From Flavobacterium haoranii (GTDB taxonomy: Bacteria; Bacteroidota; Bacteroidia; Flavobacteriales; Flavobacteriaceae): a stretch of DNA of 64,000 nt. Both the position numbers and the translations under genes were made by a program. This document shows positions 37,085-45,804 of this stretch, one piece after another. Location of the stretch: the NCBI RefSeq assembly GCF_009363055.1, contig NZ_CP045292.1:558001-622000 (forward strand). Direction: 5' to 3'. The notes below the pieces were generated by a model. The model had not been told where the DNA came from and did not search any database. It saw only the letters and a list, made by a program, of their open reading frames with translations. The first letter of the stretch is position 1. The number at the start of each line of letters is the position of its first letter.

Positions 37085-37699
37085 TTATTTTAAAATCAAT
37101 GAATTAATTGTTTTTTTTATGAATTCGGTAAAAGTGGTTTTAATATAGTTTTCGTATTCTTCATCAGTCTTAAGATTTAAAATCTCACTATAAAAAGGCT
37201 GATTTATATTCATTTGTGTAAGTGTACCAATGATAACTGGTGGAATTAATTCTACTTGAATATCCTCTTTAAAAATTCCTAAATTTTGCCCTTCTTTGAT
37301 AATCTGAGTTAATGTTTTGATGTTGTCAATTTTTATTTGTTTGAATAATTCTAAATCAAATTCACGCTTATTATTGTTTATTTCGTAGTGAATTATTTGA
37401 TATATTGTTTTATTCTGATAAATTTTTGAAATATAGAACTCAATCAAACGATTTATTTTTTCTAACGGACCTATGCCTTCGGTGGCTAGGGTGTTTAAGA
37501 GTAACTTTAAAGCAGATATTCTGTAGTAAACTATAGCCTCTAATAGTTTTTCTTTTGAGCCAAAATAATAGGAAATCATTGCAATATTAATATCAGCTTC
37601 TTTTGCAATATCTCTAATAGAAGTACCATCAAATCCTTTTTCAGCAAATAGCTTCTCTGATTTGTCTATAATGTGTATTTGTTTTTCGCTTAATATCAT
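37085..37699 (-). CDS. TetR/AcrR-family repressor of the efflux operon
   Basis: The 204-residue protein from the ATG at 37697-37699 has an N-terminal helix-turn-helix (DGTSIRDIAKEADINIAMISYYFGSKEKLLEAI, residues about 21-53) and an all-alpha ligand domain. An in-frame TTG upstream at 37720 was rejected. It heads the operon tetR-tolC-hlyD-MFS with gaps of 5, 1 and 3 bases. Two palindromes upstream of its start are the likely operators. Confidence 0.92.
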   Translation of the reverse strand: MILSEKQIHIIDKSEKLFAEKGFDGTSIRDIAKEADINIAMISYYFGSKEKLLEAIVYYRISALKLLLNTLATEGIGPLEKINRLIEFYISKIYQNKTIYQIIHYEINNNKREFDLELFKQIKIDNIKTLTQIIKEGQNLGIFKEDIQVELIPPVIIGTLTQMNINQPFYSEILNLKTDEEYENYIKTTFTEFIKKTINSLILK

Positions 37700-37717
37700 A
37701 ACATGAAATTTACGGTA

Positions 37718-37755
37718 CAAAATTAAACATTTGTTTAAATTAAACGTTTGTTTAA
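37718..37755 (-). promoter_or_regulatory. Paired TetR operators overlapping the -7 box
   Basis: TTAAACATTTGTTTAA (37723-37738) is a perfect palindrome. TTAAACGTTTGTTTAA (37740-37755) is the same with one changed position. They are 17 bp apart centre to centre. On the minus strand a TAATTTTG -7 box (37725-37718) overlaps the first palindrome, which fits autorepression. Confidence 0.8.
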
Positions 37756-37779
37756 AAATAAAATTAACACAGTTTTAAC

Positions 37780-37801
37780 AAAAAAGACCTCAATTGAGGT
37801 C
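37780..37801 (-). terminator. Terminator of the trp operon, overlapping the trpA stop
   Basis: GACCTCAATTGAGGTC (37786-37801) is a perfect palindrome followed on the minus strand by a T run. The trpA stop codon TGA lies inside the stem, so the last trpA codons double as terminator. Confidence 0.85.
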
Positions 37802-38551
37802 CAAAATAAATTTATGTATTGTTGCAATAGGATTTTTATTTAGATGCTTTACAAAAGCACTTCCTATAATAGCTCCTTTTTGATATTCTGTTGCTTGTTT
37901 GAATGTATCATTATTATTTATTCCAAAGCCAACAATTTGAGGATTTTTCAATTTTAGATCGTGAATTCTTTTGAAATATTCCGTTTGTTCGTTTCCAAAA
38001 CCAGACTGACTTCCTGTTACTGCAGCCGAACTCACCATGTAAATGAAACTATCAGACAATTCGTCAATTTCTCGAATACGAGTTTCAGAAGTTTGCGGCG
38101 TAATTAAGAAGATATTTTTCAAATTGTATTTTTCAAAAATAGATTGGTAGTCACTTTTATAAATTTCCAAAGGTAAATCGGGAATAATTAAACCATCGAT
38201 TCCAATTTCAGCACATTTTTTACAGAAATTTTCTACTCCAAATCGCATCATCGGATTAAAATAGCCCATAATCAGTAACGGAATTTGTACGCTTTTGCGA
38301 ATGTCTTTTAATTGTTCAAATAACACTTTTGTAGTCATTCCATTTTCAATTGCAATAGTGGAACTTTCTTGAATGGTTGGTCCATCTGCTAAAGGATCGC
38401 TAAATGGCAAACCAATTTCAATCATATCGACTCCACTTTTTTCTAATTCTTCGATGATAGTAGTGGTATCGTTTAGGTTTGGAAAACCAGCTGTAAAATA
38501 TATTGAAAGCAGTTTTTTATCTTCTTGTAATTTTTGGTTGATTCTGTTCAT
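37790..38551 (-). CDS. trpA: Tryptophan synthase alpha chain
   Basis: The 253-residue TIM barrel cleaves indole-3-glycerol phosphate. Catalytic Glu is in DMIEIGLPFSDPLADGP (near residue 46, with the second acid Asp near 57), and IFLITPQTSETRI, YMVSSAAVTGSQSG and VGFGINN form the phosphate site. It is the last gene of the operon trpE-G-D-C-F-B-A. Confidence 0.97.
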   Translation of the reverse strand: MNRINQKLQEDKKLLSIYFTAGFPNLNDTTTIIEELEKSGVDMIEIGLPFSDPLADGPTIQESSTIAIENGMTTKVLFEQLKDIRKSVQIPLLIMGYFNPMMRFGVENFCKKCAEIGIDGLIIPDLPLEIYKSDYQSIFEKYNLKNIFLITPQTSETRIREIDELSDSFIYMVSSAAVTGSQSGFGNEQTEYFKRIHDLKLKNPQIVGFGINNNDTFKQATEYQKGAIIGSAFVKHLNKNPIATIHKFILDLN

Positions 38552-38559
38552 GTTATTTA

Positions 38560-38595
38560 TTTTTAGCTAATCACTTTTTACTAATTACTTATCAC
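38560..38595. repeat. Heptamer repeat in the trpB-trpA gap
   Basis: Four 7-bp units such as TAATCAC, TTTTTAC and TAATTAC run from 38568 to 38595, extending into the last codons of trpB. The 23 bases 38560-38582 are identical to 8434-8456 in the menB-menA gap. Confidence 0.75.
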
Positions 38596-39775
38596 TTAAA
38601 TCAAAATAGTCAATGTAAGTGTTTAAATCTTTATCACCACGACCCGATAAATTGATAACTACAATATCATCAGGTTGAAAGTTTCTTTTGTCTAAAACAG
38701 CTAATGCATGCGATGATTCAATTGCTGGAATAATACCCTCTTTTTTACATAAATTTAAACCTGCTTGCATAGCTTCCTTATCAGTAATTGCCTCAAAAAT
38801 GGCTCTTTTACTGTCAAATAAATGTGCATGTAAAGGTCCAACACCGGGATAATCTAATCCAGCAGAGATTGAGTAGGGTTCGGTTATTTGTCCGTCTTCA
38901 GATTGCATTAAAAGGGTTTTACTTCCGTGAATGATTCCAATTTTCCCTAAAACAGAAGTTGCAGCACTTTCACCAGAATAAACTCCATGACCCGCAGCTT
39001 CTGCCGCAATTAATTGTACATTTTCTTCCTCTAAATATTCATAAAAAGCACCTGCGGCATTACTACCACCACCCACACAAGCGATAACATAATTTGGGTT
39101 TTCAGTTCCTTCCAAAGTTTTTAATTGCGATTTAATTTCTTGAGAAATAATACGTTGGAATTTGGCAACCATATCGGGATAAGGATGTGGACCAACTACA
39201 GAACCAATAATGTAAAAAGTGTCGGTTGGATTATTAATCCAATCTCGAATCGCTTCGTTTGTGGCATCTTTCAATGTTTTGGAACCTGAAGTTGCTGGAC
39301 GAACTTTTGCTCCTAGCATTTTCATACGAGCTACATTCGGGGCTTGACGTTTAATATCAATTTCACCCATATACACAATACATTCTAATCCCATTAGAGC
39401 GCAAACGGTTGCCGTAGCTACACCATGTTGTCCTGCTCCAGTTTCGGCAATAATTCGTTTTTTACCTAAACGTTTTGCCATCAAAATTTGTCCAATGGTA
39501 TTATTTATTTTATGTGCTCCGGTGTGACACAAATCTTCTCTTTTTAAATAAATTTTTGTGTTGTATTGTTCCGATAATCTTTTAGCAAAATAAAGTGGAG
39601 TAGGTCGTCCTACATATTGTTTTAGCAAATCATGATATTCTTCTTGGAAAGAAGGTTCATTCATAATTTGAAGATATTTCTGTTTTAATTCTTCTACATT
39701 TGGATACAACATTTCTGGAATAAATGCACCTCCAAATTTTCCGTAAAATCCATCTTCATTAACGTTATATTTCAT
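38585..39775 (-). CDS. trpB: Tryptophan synthase beta chain
   Basis: The 396-residue PLP enzyme joins indole and serine. The Schiff-base Lys is in [13 protein letters not shown] (near residue 87), the Glu in [10 protein letters not shown], the PLP phosphate loop is [10 protein letters not shown] and the C-terminal part has SGRGDKD. It is 1 base downstream of trpF and pairs with trpA. Confidence 0.98.
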   Translation of the reverse strand: MKYNVNEDGFYGKFGGAFIPEMLYPNVEELKQKYLQIMNEPSFQEEYHDLLKQYVGRPTPLYFAKRLSEQYNTKIYLKREDLCHTGAHKINNTIGQILMAKRLGKKRIIAETGAGQHGVATATVCALMGLECIVYMGEIDIKRQAPNVARMKMLGAKVRPATSGSKTLKDATNEAIRDWINNPTDTFYIIGSVVGPHPYPDMVAKFQRIISQEIKSQLKTLEGTENPNYVIACVGGGSNAAGAFYEYLEEENVQLIAAEAAGHGVYSGESAATSVLGKIGIIHGSKTLLMQSEDGQITEPYSISAGLDYPGVGPLHAHLFDSKRAIFEAITDKEAMQAGLNLCKKEGIIPAIESSHALAVLDKRNFQPDDIVVINLSGRGDKDLNTYIDYFDLSDK

Positions 39776-39776
39776 T

Positions 39777-40409
39777 TTAAAAGGTATTTAGTTGTTGTTG
39801 AAATTCTTTTAATTCGTTTTTGGATTTAATTCCAGGTTCGGTTTCAAATTGGCTATTCACATCAATAGCATAACATTTTTTTGAAACTTTTGTATTGAAA
39901 AAATCTTTTAATTGATCTATTTGGTTGAGACCAATTCCGCCACTAAGAAAAAATGGGGTATTACCATTGTATTTTTCTAAAACTTTCCAATCAAAAGTAG
40001 CTCCGTTTCCACCAGGAAGTTTTCCTTTCGAATCAAAAAGAAAATAATCAATACGGTTTTCATAGTGTTTTAAAATTGAAAAATCAAAATCATCATCTAT
40101 ACTGAAAGCTTTAATAACTGTGATATTTTCTTCTTTTAAATCTTTGCAAAGCGTTGGTGATTCCTTTCCGTGAAGTTGCACAATATTTAGTTCATATTGT
40201 TTTAACTTTTCTAAAATATCATAGAAATAAGCATTTACAAATACACCAACTTTTTTTATTGATTTTGGAAGAATTGGTAATGAATCCAAATTGCAATATC
40301 GTTTTGAAGGTTCCCAAAAAATGAAACCTAAAAAATCAGGTTCTAAAGTTGAAATTTCCTGAATATTTTCAAGATTTTTCATACCACATATTTTTAATTT
40401 TGGCTTCAT
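39777..40409 (-). CDS. trpF: Phosphoribosylanthranilate isomerase
   Basis: The 210-residue barrel starts KLKICGMKN with the catalytic Cys near residue 8, and shows [31 protein letters not shown] and [11 protein letters not shown]. These fit TrpF, the third step of tryptophan synthesis. Its start overlaps trpC by 4 bases. Confidence 0.95.
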   Translation of the reverse strand: MKPKLKICGMKNLENIQEISTLEPDFLGFIFWEPSKRYCNLDSLPILPKSIKKVGVFVNAYFYDILEKLKQYELNIVQLHGKESPTLCKDLKEENITVIKAFSIDDDFDFSILKHYENRIDYFLFDSKGKLPGGNGATFDWKVLEKYNGNTPFFLSGGIGLNQIDQLKDFFNTKVSKKCYAIDVNSQFETEPGIKSKNELKEFQQQLNTF

Positions 40410-41194
40410 AATGACATCAGTTTTTGAATGAATAATTTTGCTTCATTTCCAGGATTATCAGTTTTCATAAAATGTTCACCCATTAAAAAACCTTGGTAAC
40501 CAAATTGTTGTAATTCTTTTACAGCTTCTACTGAACTAATTCCGCTTTCGGAAACTTTGACAAATTCATCAGGAATGTGAACTGAAAGCTCTTTGCTGTA
40601 ATCCAAACTGACTTCGAAGGTTTTTAAATTTCGGTTGTTAACACCAATCATGTTTAAACTTGGCATAATTGCTTTTTCCAATTCTTCTCGATTGTGAACT
40701 TCCAATAAAACTTCTAAACCTAGACTTTGAGCAAATTGTGATAAATGTTGAATTTCATTTTGAGTTAAAACCGCAGCAATAAGTAAAATAACATCGGCTC
40801 CGTAAGCTTTTGCTTCTAAAATTTGATATTCGTCAATAATAAACTCTTTTCTCAAAACTGGAATATTTACAGTAGCTTTTGTAAGAATTAAATCGTCTAA
40901 ACTTCCACCAAAATATTTTCCATCAGTTAAAACAGAAATACCACAAACTCCAGCATTTTGATAACCCAATGTTACATCTTCCACTGTATGATTAAAATTG
41001 ATAACACTTTTTGAAGGCGAACGTCTTTTATGTTCGGCAATAATTCCAATATTACTATTGGCTAAAATTTTACTTAACGATTTTGTGCGCGAATTGAATA
41101 AATCGGTTGCTTCTAATTGGTTTATAGAAACTACTTTTTTCTTTAATTCGATTTCACGTTGTTTGTCAGCTATTATTTTATCTAGGATGTTCAT
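40406..41194 (-). CDS. trpC: Indole-3-glycerol phosphate synthase
   Basis: The 262-residue barrel has IIAEHKRRSPSKSVI (catalytic Glu/Lys near residue 54), VLTDGKYFGGS, PVLRKEFIIDEYQI, LLEVHNREE, GVNNRNLKTF and SESGISS, all characteristic of TrpC. It overlaps trpF by 4 bases. Confidence 0.97.
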   Translation of the reverse strand: MNILDKIIADKQREIELKKKVVSINQLEATDLFNSRTKSLSKILANSNIGIIAEHKRRSPSKSVINFNHTVEDVTLGYQNAGVCGISVLTDGKYFGGSLDDLILTKATVNIPVLRKEFIIDEYQILEAKAYGADVILLIAAVLTQNEIQHLSQFAQSLGLEVLLEVHNREELEKAIMPSLNMIGVNNRNLKTFEVSLDYSKELSVHIPDEFVKVSESGISSVEAVKELQQFGYQGFLMGEHFMKTDNPGNEAKLFIQKLMSL

Positions 41195-41196
41195 TA

Positions 41197-41234
41197 TTTG
41201 TTGTTTATGGTTTGTCGTTTTTTGTTTATTGTTG
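41197..41234. repeat. Heptamer repeat in the trpD-trpC gap
   Basis: Five 7-bp units of the form TTTnTnG (TTTGTTG, TTTATGG, TTTATTG) fill the whole gap and run into the last codons of trpD. Read on the plus strand; both flanking genes are on the minus strand. Confidence 0.75.
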
Positions 41235-42221
41235 ACTTAATGTGATTAATTTATTTAGTTTTTCAAATGCTTTTCCGCTTAATAAACTTTCTTCAGCTTT
41301 AGCAAATGCTTCATCAAATGTTGATTTTTCAACGGTTTGAATGGCTATAGCTGCGTTTGCACAAACCACTTGTTTTTGTTCTAATGTCCCTGTTCCTGAA
41401 ATGATATTGTGAAAGATTTTAGCAGCTTCTTTAGTTGAAGTTCCGCCTTTTATAGACTCTAATTTGATTTTATGAAATCCAAAATCTTCAGGTGAAAGTA
41501 TTTGTTCAGATGTATTTGTTATAATTTTTACACTATCGGTCAATGAAACTTCGTCAAAACCACTTAAACCATGTAAAATACTGAAATTAACATCTGTATT
41601 TTGGTACAAATAAGCATACATTCGTGCCAATTCTAAACTAAAGACACCCACCATTTGATTCTTTGGAAACGAAGGATTTACCATTGGTCCTAGCATGTTA
41701 AAGAAGGTTTTAATTCCCAAGTTTTTTCGAATAGGTCCCACATTTTTTAAAGCAGGGTGGAATAGTGGAGCATGAAGAATGGCAATATTGGTTTCTTCTA
41801 TGCATTTTTTTAGGAATTCAACATCATTTGAAAACTTTACGCCCATTAGTTCCATAACATTACTAGAACCAGAAATAGAGGAAACACCATAATTACCATG
41901 TTTTGCAACTTTGATTCCGGCACCAGCAACAATAAAAGATGCTAATGTTGAAATATTAAAGGTGTCTTTTCCATCACCACCAGTTCCGCATAAATCGATA
42001 GTATTGTAGTCACTAAAGTCAACAGGAATACATAATTCTAATAGTGCTTCTCTAAAACCTGTGAGTTCTTCTAAAGTTATATTTCGCATTAGATAAACTG
42101 TAATAAAAGCAGCGATTTGACTTTCATTATAAATGCCTCTTGATATGTTGACTAACACTTCTTTTGCTTCTTGTTTTGAAAGCGTTTGATGTGTAATTAG
42201 TTGATTTAAAATAGTTTTCAT
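41226..42221 (-). CDS. trpD: Anthranilate phosphoribosyltransferase
   Basis: The 331-residue protein has the PRPP loop DLCGTGGDGKDTFNIST near residue 77, KHGNYGVSSISGSSNVME near 105 and LGPMVNP near 180, which fit TrpD. It follows trpG with an 88-base gap, the largest inside the operon, in which I see no gene. Confidence 0.97.
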   Translation of the reverse strand: MKTILNQLITHQTLSKQEAKEVLVNISRGIYNESQIAAFITVYLMRNITLEELTGFREALLELCIPVDFSDYNTIDLCGTGGDGKDTFNISTLASFIVAGAGIKVAKHGNYGVSSISGSSNVMELMGVKFSNDVEFLKKCIEETNIAILHAPLFHPALKNVGPIRKNLGIKTFFNMLGPMVNPSFPKNQMVGVFSLELARMYAYLYQNTDVNFSILHGLSGFDEVSLTDSVKIITNTSEQILSPEDFGFHKIKLESIKGGTSTKEAAKIFHNIISGTGTLEQKQVVCANAAIAIQTVEKSTFDEAFAKAEESLLSGKAFEKLNKLITLSQQ

Positions 42222-42309
42222 GTTAAAGTGTATTTAGAAATTGGAATAAAGAGTACTAAAGAAACCTGTATTCAGATTTCTCAAAATTGGATTGAATATG
42301 TGTTTAGGA

Positions 42310-42873
42310 TTAGGCTTTAAGCCAATTTTCTAAAATTTGTTTTCCGTTTGGAGTTAATACACTTTCAGGATGAAATTGTACACCGCTAACATTCAACTGT
42401 TTGTGTTTAAAAGACATAATTTCTCCGTTTTCATCAATTGAAGTAACAATTAAAGAATCGGGAAGATTTTCATTAGACACAACCCAAGAATGGTAACGAC
42501 CTACTTCAAATTTTTGAGGTAAGTTATCAAAAATAAAATCATCATTGGTTACTGAAATTTTGGTTGCAACACCATGAAAAACAGTATCTAAGTTGGTTAG
42601 TTTTCCACCATAAATTTCACCAATGGCTTGTAAACCTAGACAAACACCAAAAATGTCTTTTGTTTTGTCGTAGGTTTTGATAACTTCTTTTAAAAGTCCG
42701 GCTTCATCAGGAATGCCTGGACCTGGAGAAAGTAAAATCTTTTCAAAAGATGCTAAATCTTCTAAATCGAATTCATCGTTTCTAAAAACTGTTACTTCAG
42801 CACCTAAGTCTTCCAAGTAGTGAACTAGGTTGTATGTAAAACTGTCGTAATTATCTATAACGGCTACTTTCAT
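42310..42873 (-). CDS. trpG: Anthranilate synthase component II (glutamine amidotransferase)
   Basis: The 187-residue class I amidotransferase has NYDSFTYNLVHYLE, the oxyanion LSPGPGIPDEAG, nucleophile FGVCLGLQAIGE (Cys near residue 78) and VQFHPESVLTP with the His-Glu pair. It supplies ammonia to TrpE, 19 bases upstream. A p-aminobenzoate role in addition is possible. Confidence 0.96.
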   Translation of the reverse strand: MKVAVIDNYDSFTYNLVHYLEDLGAEVTVFRNDEFDLEDLASFEKILLSPGPGIPDEAGLLKEVIKTYDKTKDIFGVCLGLQAIGEIYGGKLTNLDTVFHGVATKISVTNDDFIFDNLPQKFEVGRYHSWVVSNENLPDSLIVTSIDENGEIMSFKHKQLNVSGVQFHPESVLTPNGKQILENWLKA

Positions 42874-42892
42874 GAGTTTTGCAAATATAAGA

Positions 42893-44293
42893 TTAAATTG
42901 TTTCAGCTAATTCTATTGCTTTTTGCAAAGCGTTTATTTTGTTATATACTTCTTGTAATTCGTTTTCTTCGCTCGAACTTTCTACAATTCCTGCTCCAGC
43001 TTGAAAATATAGCGTGTGATTTTTACTTAAAAATGATCGAATCATAATAGCATGGTTATAATTTCCATTGAAATCCATCATCCCAATGGCACCACCGTAG
43101 AAACTTCTGTTTGTGGTTTCAATATTTTCAATTAATTGCATGGCTTTTACTTTTGGCGCACCCGATAAAGTTCCAGCAGGAAAAGTTTTGGCAACCAAAT
43201 TTAAATCAGCATCCGATTTTTTTAGTTTACCCACTACTTTTGAAACCAAATGAATGACATGAGAAAAGTATTGTACTTCTTTATATTTTTCTACTTCAAC
43301 TTCGTTGCAATAAGTACTTAAATCATTACGAGCCAAATCAACGAGCATTACATGTTCACTATTTTCTTTGGTATCTTCTGTTAGTTTTTTCGCTAATTCT
43401 GCATCTTGTTCATCATTTCCAGTTCGTTTAAAAGTTCCGGCAATTGGGTGAATTTCTGCATGATTATTTTGGATTACTAATTGTGCTTCTGGTGAAGAAC
43501 CAAATATTTTAAAGTTTCCATAATCGAAATAAAACAAATAAGGAGAAGGATTTATATTGCGTAAAGCTCTGTAAACATTAAATTCATCGCCTTTAAATTC
43601 TTGTTCGAAACGTTTTGATAAAACCAATTGGAATACATCACCACGTTTGCAATGTTGTTTAGCTTTGGTAACATTTTCTTTAAATTGATTGTCGGAAATA
43701 TTTGAAGTTGTTTCATCAATTTTTATAAAGTTGTAAGTAGCTAAATTGCGATTAGCGATGATTTGTTCGATTTTAGAAATATTGTTTTCTTCATTTAAGC
43801 TATGACAAAATAAATAAGCTTCGTTTTTAAAATGGTTAATAGCAATTATGTTTTGATAAACCGCATAATAAAGTTCAGGAATAGTATTGTCGCTTGATTT
43901 TCTTTCAACATTTAATTTTTCGAAATACTGAATAGCATCATAAGAAGTGTAACCAAATAAACCATTTGAAATAAATTTGAATTCATTTGCTTCCGTTTGA
44001 AAGGCATTTCTAAAATTTTGTAATTCAATTATTACTTGATTTCTTTCTGTAATCGGATTGATTAGTTCATTTTCGTTTGGAAATTGTACGTGAATCTTTT
44101 GGTTTTCAACTTTAAATGAAGCAATTGGATTAAAACAGATATAAGAAAAACTATTGTCGTTTGCATGATAATCTGAGCTTTCAAGAAGAATACTGTTTGG
44201 AAATTCATCTCTAATTTTTAGATATAAACTAACTGGTGTAATCGTATCGGCGATTATTTTTTTACTGTATGTTTTGAAATTATATTTTGTCAT
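42893..44293 (-). CDS. trpE: Anthranilate synthase component I
   Basis: The 466-residue chorismate-utilising enzyme has the tryptophan-feedback motif ILLESSDYH near residue 34, and the catalytic region IFGSSPEAQL, HPIAGTFKRTG, EHVMLVDLARNDLS and GTLSGAPKVKAMQLI. First structural gene of the operon, 19 bases from the attenuator terminator. Confidence 0.97.
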   Translation of the reverse strand: MTKYNFKTYSKKIIADTITPVSLYLKIRDEFPNSILLESSDYHANDNSFSYICFNPIASFKVENQKIHVQFPNENELINPITERNQVIIELQNFRNAFQTEANEFKFISNGLFGYTSYDAIQYFEKLNVERKSSDNTIPELYYAVYQNIIAINHFKNEAYLFCHSLNEENNISKIEQIIANRNLATYNFIKIDETTSNISDNQFKENVTKAKQHCKRGDVFQLVLSKRFEQEFKGDEFNVYRALRNINPSPYLFYFDYGNFKIFGSSPEAQLVIQNNHAEIHPIAGTFKRTGNDEQDAELAKKLTEDTKENSEHVMLVDLARNDLSTYCNEVEVEKYKEVQYFSHVIHLVSKVVGKLKKSDADLNLVAKTFPAGTLSGAPKVKAMQLIENIETTNRSFYGGAIGMMDFNGNYNHAIMIRSFLSKNHTLYFQAGAGIVESSSEENELQEVYNKINALQKAIELAETI

Positions 44294-44312
44294 TTTATTG
44301 ATTTTAGAAAAT

Positions 44313-44346
44313 AAAAAAAAGGCTTGTCGTGATTGACAAGCCTTTT
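44313..44346 (-). terminator. trp attenuator terminator
   Basis: On the minus strand AAAAGGCTTGTC (44346-44335) pairs perfectly with GACAAGCCTTTT (44328-44317) across the loop AATCAC and runs into a T tract. The loop and 3' arm contain TCACGACA (44332-44325), the exact complement of TGTCGTGA (44395-44388) at the end of the leader peptide, giving an 8-bp antiterminator alternative. Confidence 0.9.
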
Positions 44347-44387
44347 CTAAGTATTTTGTTTTTAAATTATACTATAGCAGGATTTGC

Positions 44388-44444
44388 TCACGACATTCGA
44401 CGTAAGTTAATCCACCACCAAGTATTGTTTAAAATATTGTTCAT
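44388..44444 (-). CDS. trpL: trp operon leader peptide
   Basis: An 18-codon frame reads MNNILNNTWWWINLRRMS with three consecutive Trp codons, followed by TGA. It starts about 14-20 bases after a promoter and precedes the terminator by 42 bases. The design matches the known Bacteroidota trp leader type (the Bacteroid-trp RNA motif). A ribosome stalled at the Trp codons would leave the final TGTCGTGA free to pair with the terminator; a ribosome at the stop codon would cover it. Confidence 0.88.
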   Translation of the reverse strand: MNNILNNTWWWINLRRMS

Positions 44445-44463
44445 TTTTGTTTTTTGTATAGTG

Positions 44464-44496
44464 CAAATTTATAGAAATGTTTTTAAAAAAAACAAA
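44464..44496 (-). promoter_or_regulatory. Promoter of the trp operon
   Basis: On the minus strand TTTG (44496-44493) and TAAATTTG (44471-44464) are separated by 21 bases, within the range of the Bacteroidota -33/-7 promoter. Transcription would begin around 44457, just ahead of the leader peptide. Confidence 0.65.
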
Positions 44497-44503
44497 TTTT
44501 CAT

Positions 44504-44536
44504 AAAAAAAGTCCAAATTAATATCTGGACTTTTTT
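44504..44536 (-). terminator. Terminator of the marR-nitroreductase-yceI group
   Basis: AAAAAGTCCA and TGGACTTTTT pair across a 10-base loop, 30 bases after the yceI stop on the minus strand and just before the trp promoter. Confidence 0.8.
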
Positions 44537-44565
44537 CTTTTTCATAGCAAATTTTCCCTTGTGAA

Positions 44566-45135
44566 TTAGAATGATAAGGTAACGTTTAATTCAAAATCGT
44601 CGTAAATAGTTTTGTCTCCTAAATTTTCGAAGAAAGAACCAGAACCATATTTAATATCATATTTAGTTCTGTCAATTACTAACTTAGTAGTAGCTGTATT
44701 TTCATTAACAGTTAAGTCAAAGTTTACTGGATTTGTTTTTCCTTTGATAGTTAAATCAGCAAATACAGTGTAAACTCCATTACCTTTAGCAGCAATTTTT
44801 TTGAATTTTAAAGTAGCAGTTTTAAATTTTTCAACACCAAAAAAATCATCAGATTTTAAGTGTCCGTCAAGTTTTCCTTTCCATTCTCCATCTAAATCAG
44901 TAGTATTTATTGAAGTCATGTCAACAGTAAAATTACCACCAGCTAATTTTTTACCTTTAAAAATTAATTCACCGTCTTGTAAAGAAATTGTTCCTTCATG
45001 TTGTCCGGTAACTTTTTTACCTACCCAGTGAATGTTACTTTTAGAAACATCTACTTTCTTAGAAGTTTGTGCATTAGCAGAAAACGTTATTAGAGTAACG
45101 GCTGCTAAAAAGATTGATTTAATAGTGTTTTTCAT
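44566..45135 (-). CDS. YceI-family periplasmic lipid-binding-like protein
   Basis: The 189-residue product has a signal peptide (residues 1-22, ending FSANA) and a YceI lipocalin-like barrel: SKSNIHWVGKKVTGQHEGTISL near the start, GGNFTVDMTSINTTDLDG in the middle and VNFDLTVNENTATTKLVIDRTKYDIKYGS near the end. YceI proteins bind polyisoprenoid or other amphiphiles. It lies 30 bases after the nitroreductase-like gene, probably in the marR operon. Confidence 0.92.
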   Translation of the reverse strand: MKNTIKSIFLAAVTLITFSANAQTSKKVDVSKSNIHWVGKKVTGQHEGTISLQDGELIFKGKKLAGGNFTVDMTSINTTDLDGEWKGKLDGHLKSDDFFGVEKFKTATLKFKKIAAKGNGVYTVFADLTIKGKTNPVNFDLTVNENTATTKLVIDRTKYDIKYGSGSFFENLGDKTIYDDFELNVTLSF

Positions 45136-45165
45136 TGTTAAATTAAATTAAAAGTTGAGTTTTGA

Positions 45166-45798
45166 TTATATTGTTTCAAATAATTCGTCTAAGGGTTTTC
45201 TTACTTTGGCTAAATGTTGGTTTACATCTTCATCATGTCTGTATCCAATAGGAGCAACCAAAGAAGCGTTTAATCCTAATTCATTTAATCCTAAAATTTC
45301 ATTGTATTTTGCTGGTTCAAACCCTTCCATTGGAGTAACATCAATTTTTAATTCAGCTGCGGCATTTATTAAGTTTCCTAATGCTAAGTATGTTTGTTTA
45401 GATGTCCAAACAGCTAGTTGTTCTTGTGGTAAAGCAAGAATTTTAGACTTCATGAAATCACTATAACCTGCTAAATCTTCAACATTTAACTTTCTTGATT
45501 GAGCAATGTTGTTAATGTAATTGTCGATGTGAGTTTCATTAATGTTTGTATAATTTGCAAAAACTATTAAATGAGAAGCATCTACAATTTGAGATTGGCC
45601 CCAAGAAACAGGTTGTAATTGTTTTCTTACTTCAGGATTTTCGATTATTAATACTTTGTATGGTTGTAAACCATAAGATGAAGTACTCAATTGAATAGCT
45701 TCTTTTAATGTTTGTAAATCTTCGTTTGATACTTTTTTAGTAGCATCGAATTTTTTAGTAGCGTAACGCCAATTTTGATTTGTAATAAAGGAATTCAT
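45166..45798 (-). CDS. Nitroreductase-family NAD(P)H-dependent oxidoreductase
   Basis: The 210-residue FMN protein matches the NfsB-like family: NWRYATKKFDATKKVS at the start, QLSTSSYGLQPYKVLIIENPEVR near residue 33-56, and MEGFEPAKYNEILGLNELGLNASLVAPIGYRHDED near the end. It probably reduces quinones or nitro compounds. It is 6 bases after marR, so its expression should follow that repressor. Confidence 0.93.
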   Translation of the reverse strand: MNSFITNQNWRYATKKFDATKKVSNEDLQTLKEAIQLSTSSYGLQPYKVLIIENPEVRKQLQPVSWGQSQIVDASHLIVFANYTNINETHIDNYINNIAQSRKLNVEDLAGYSDFMKSKILALPQEQLAVWTSKQTYLALGNLINAAAELKIDVTPMEGFEPAKYNEILGLNELGLNASLVAPIGYRHDEDVNQHLAKVRKPLDELFETI

Positions 45799-45804
45799 AG
45801 CAAT

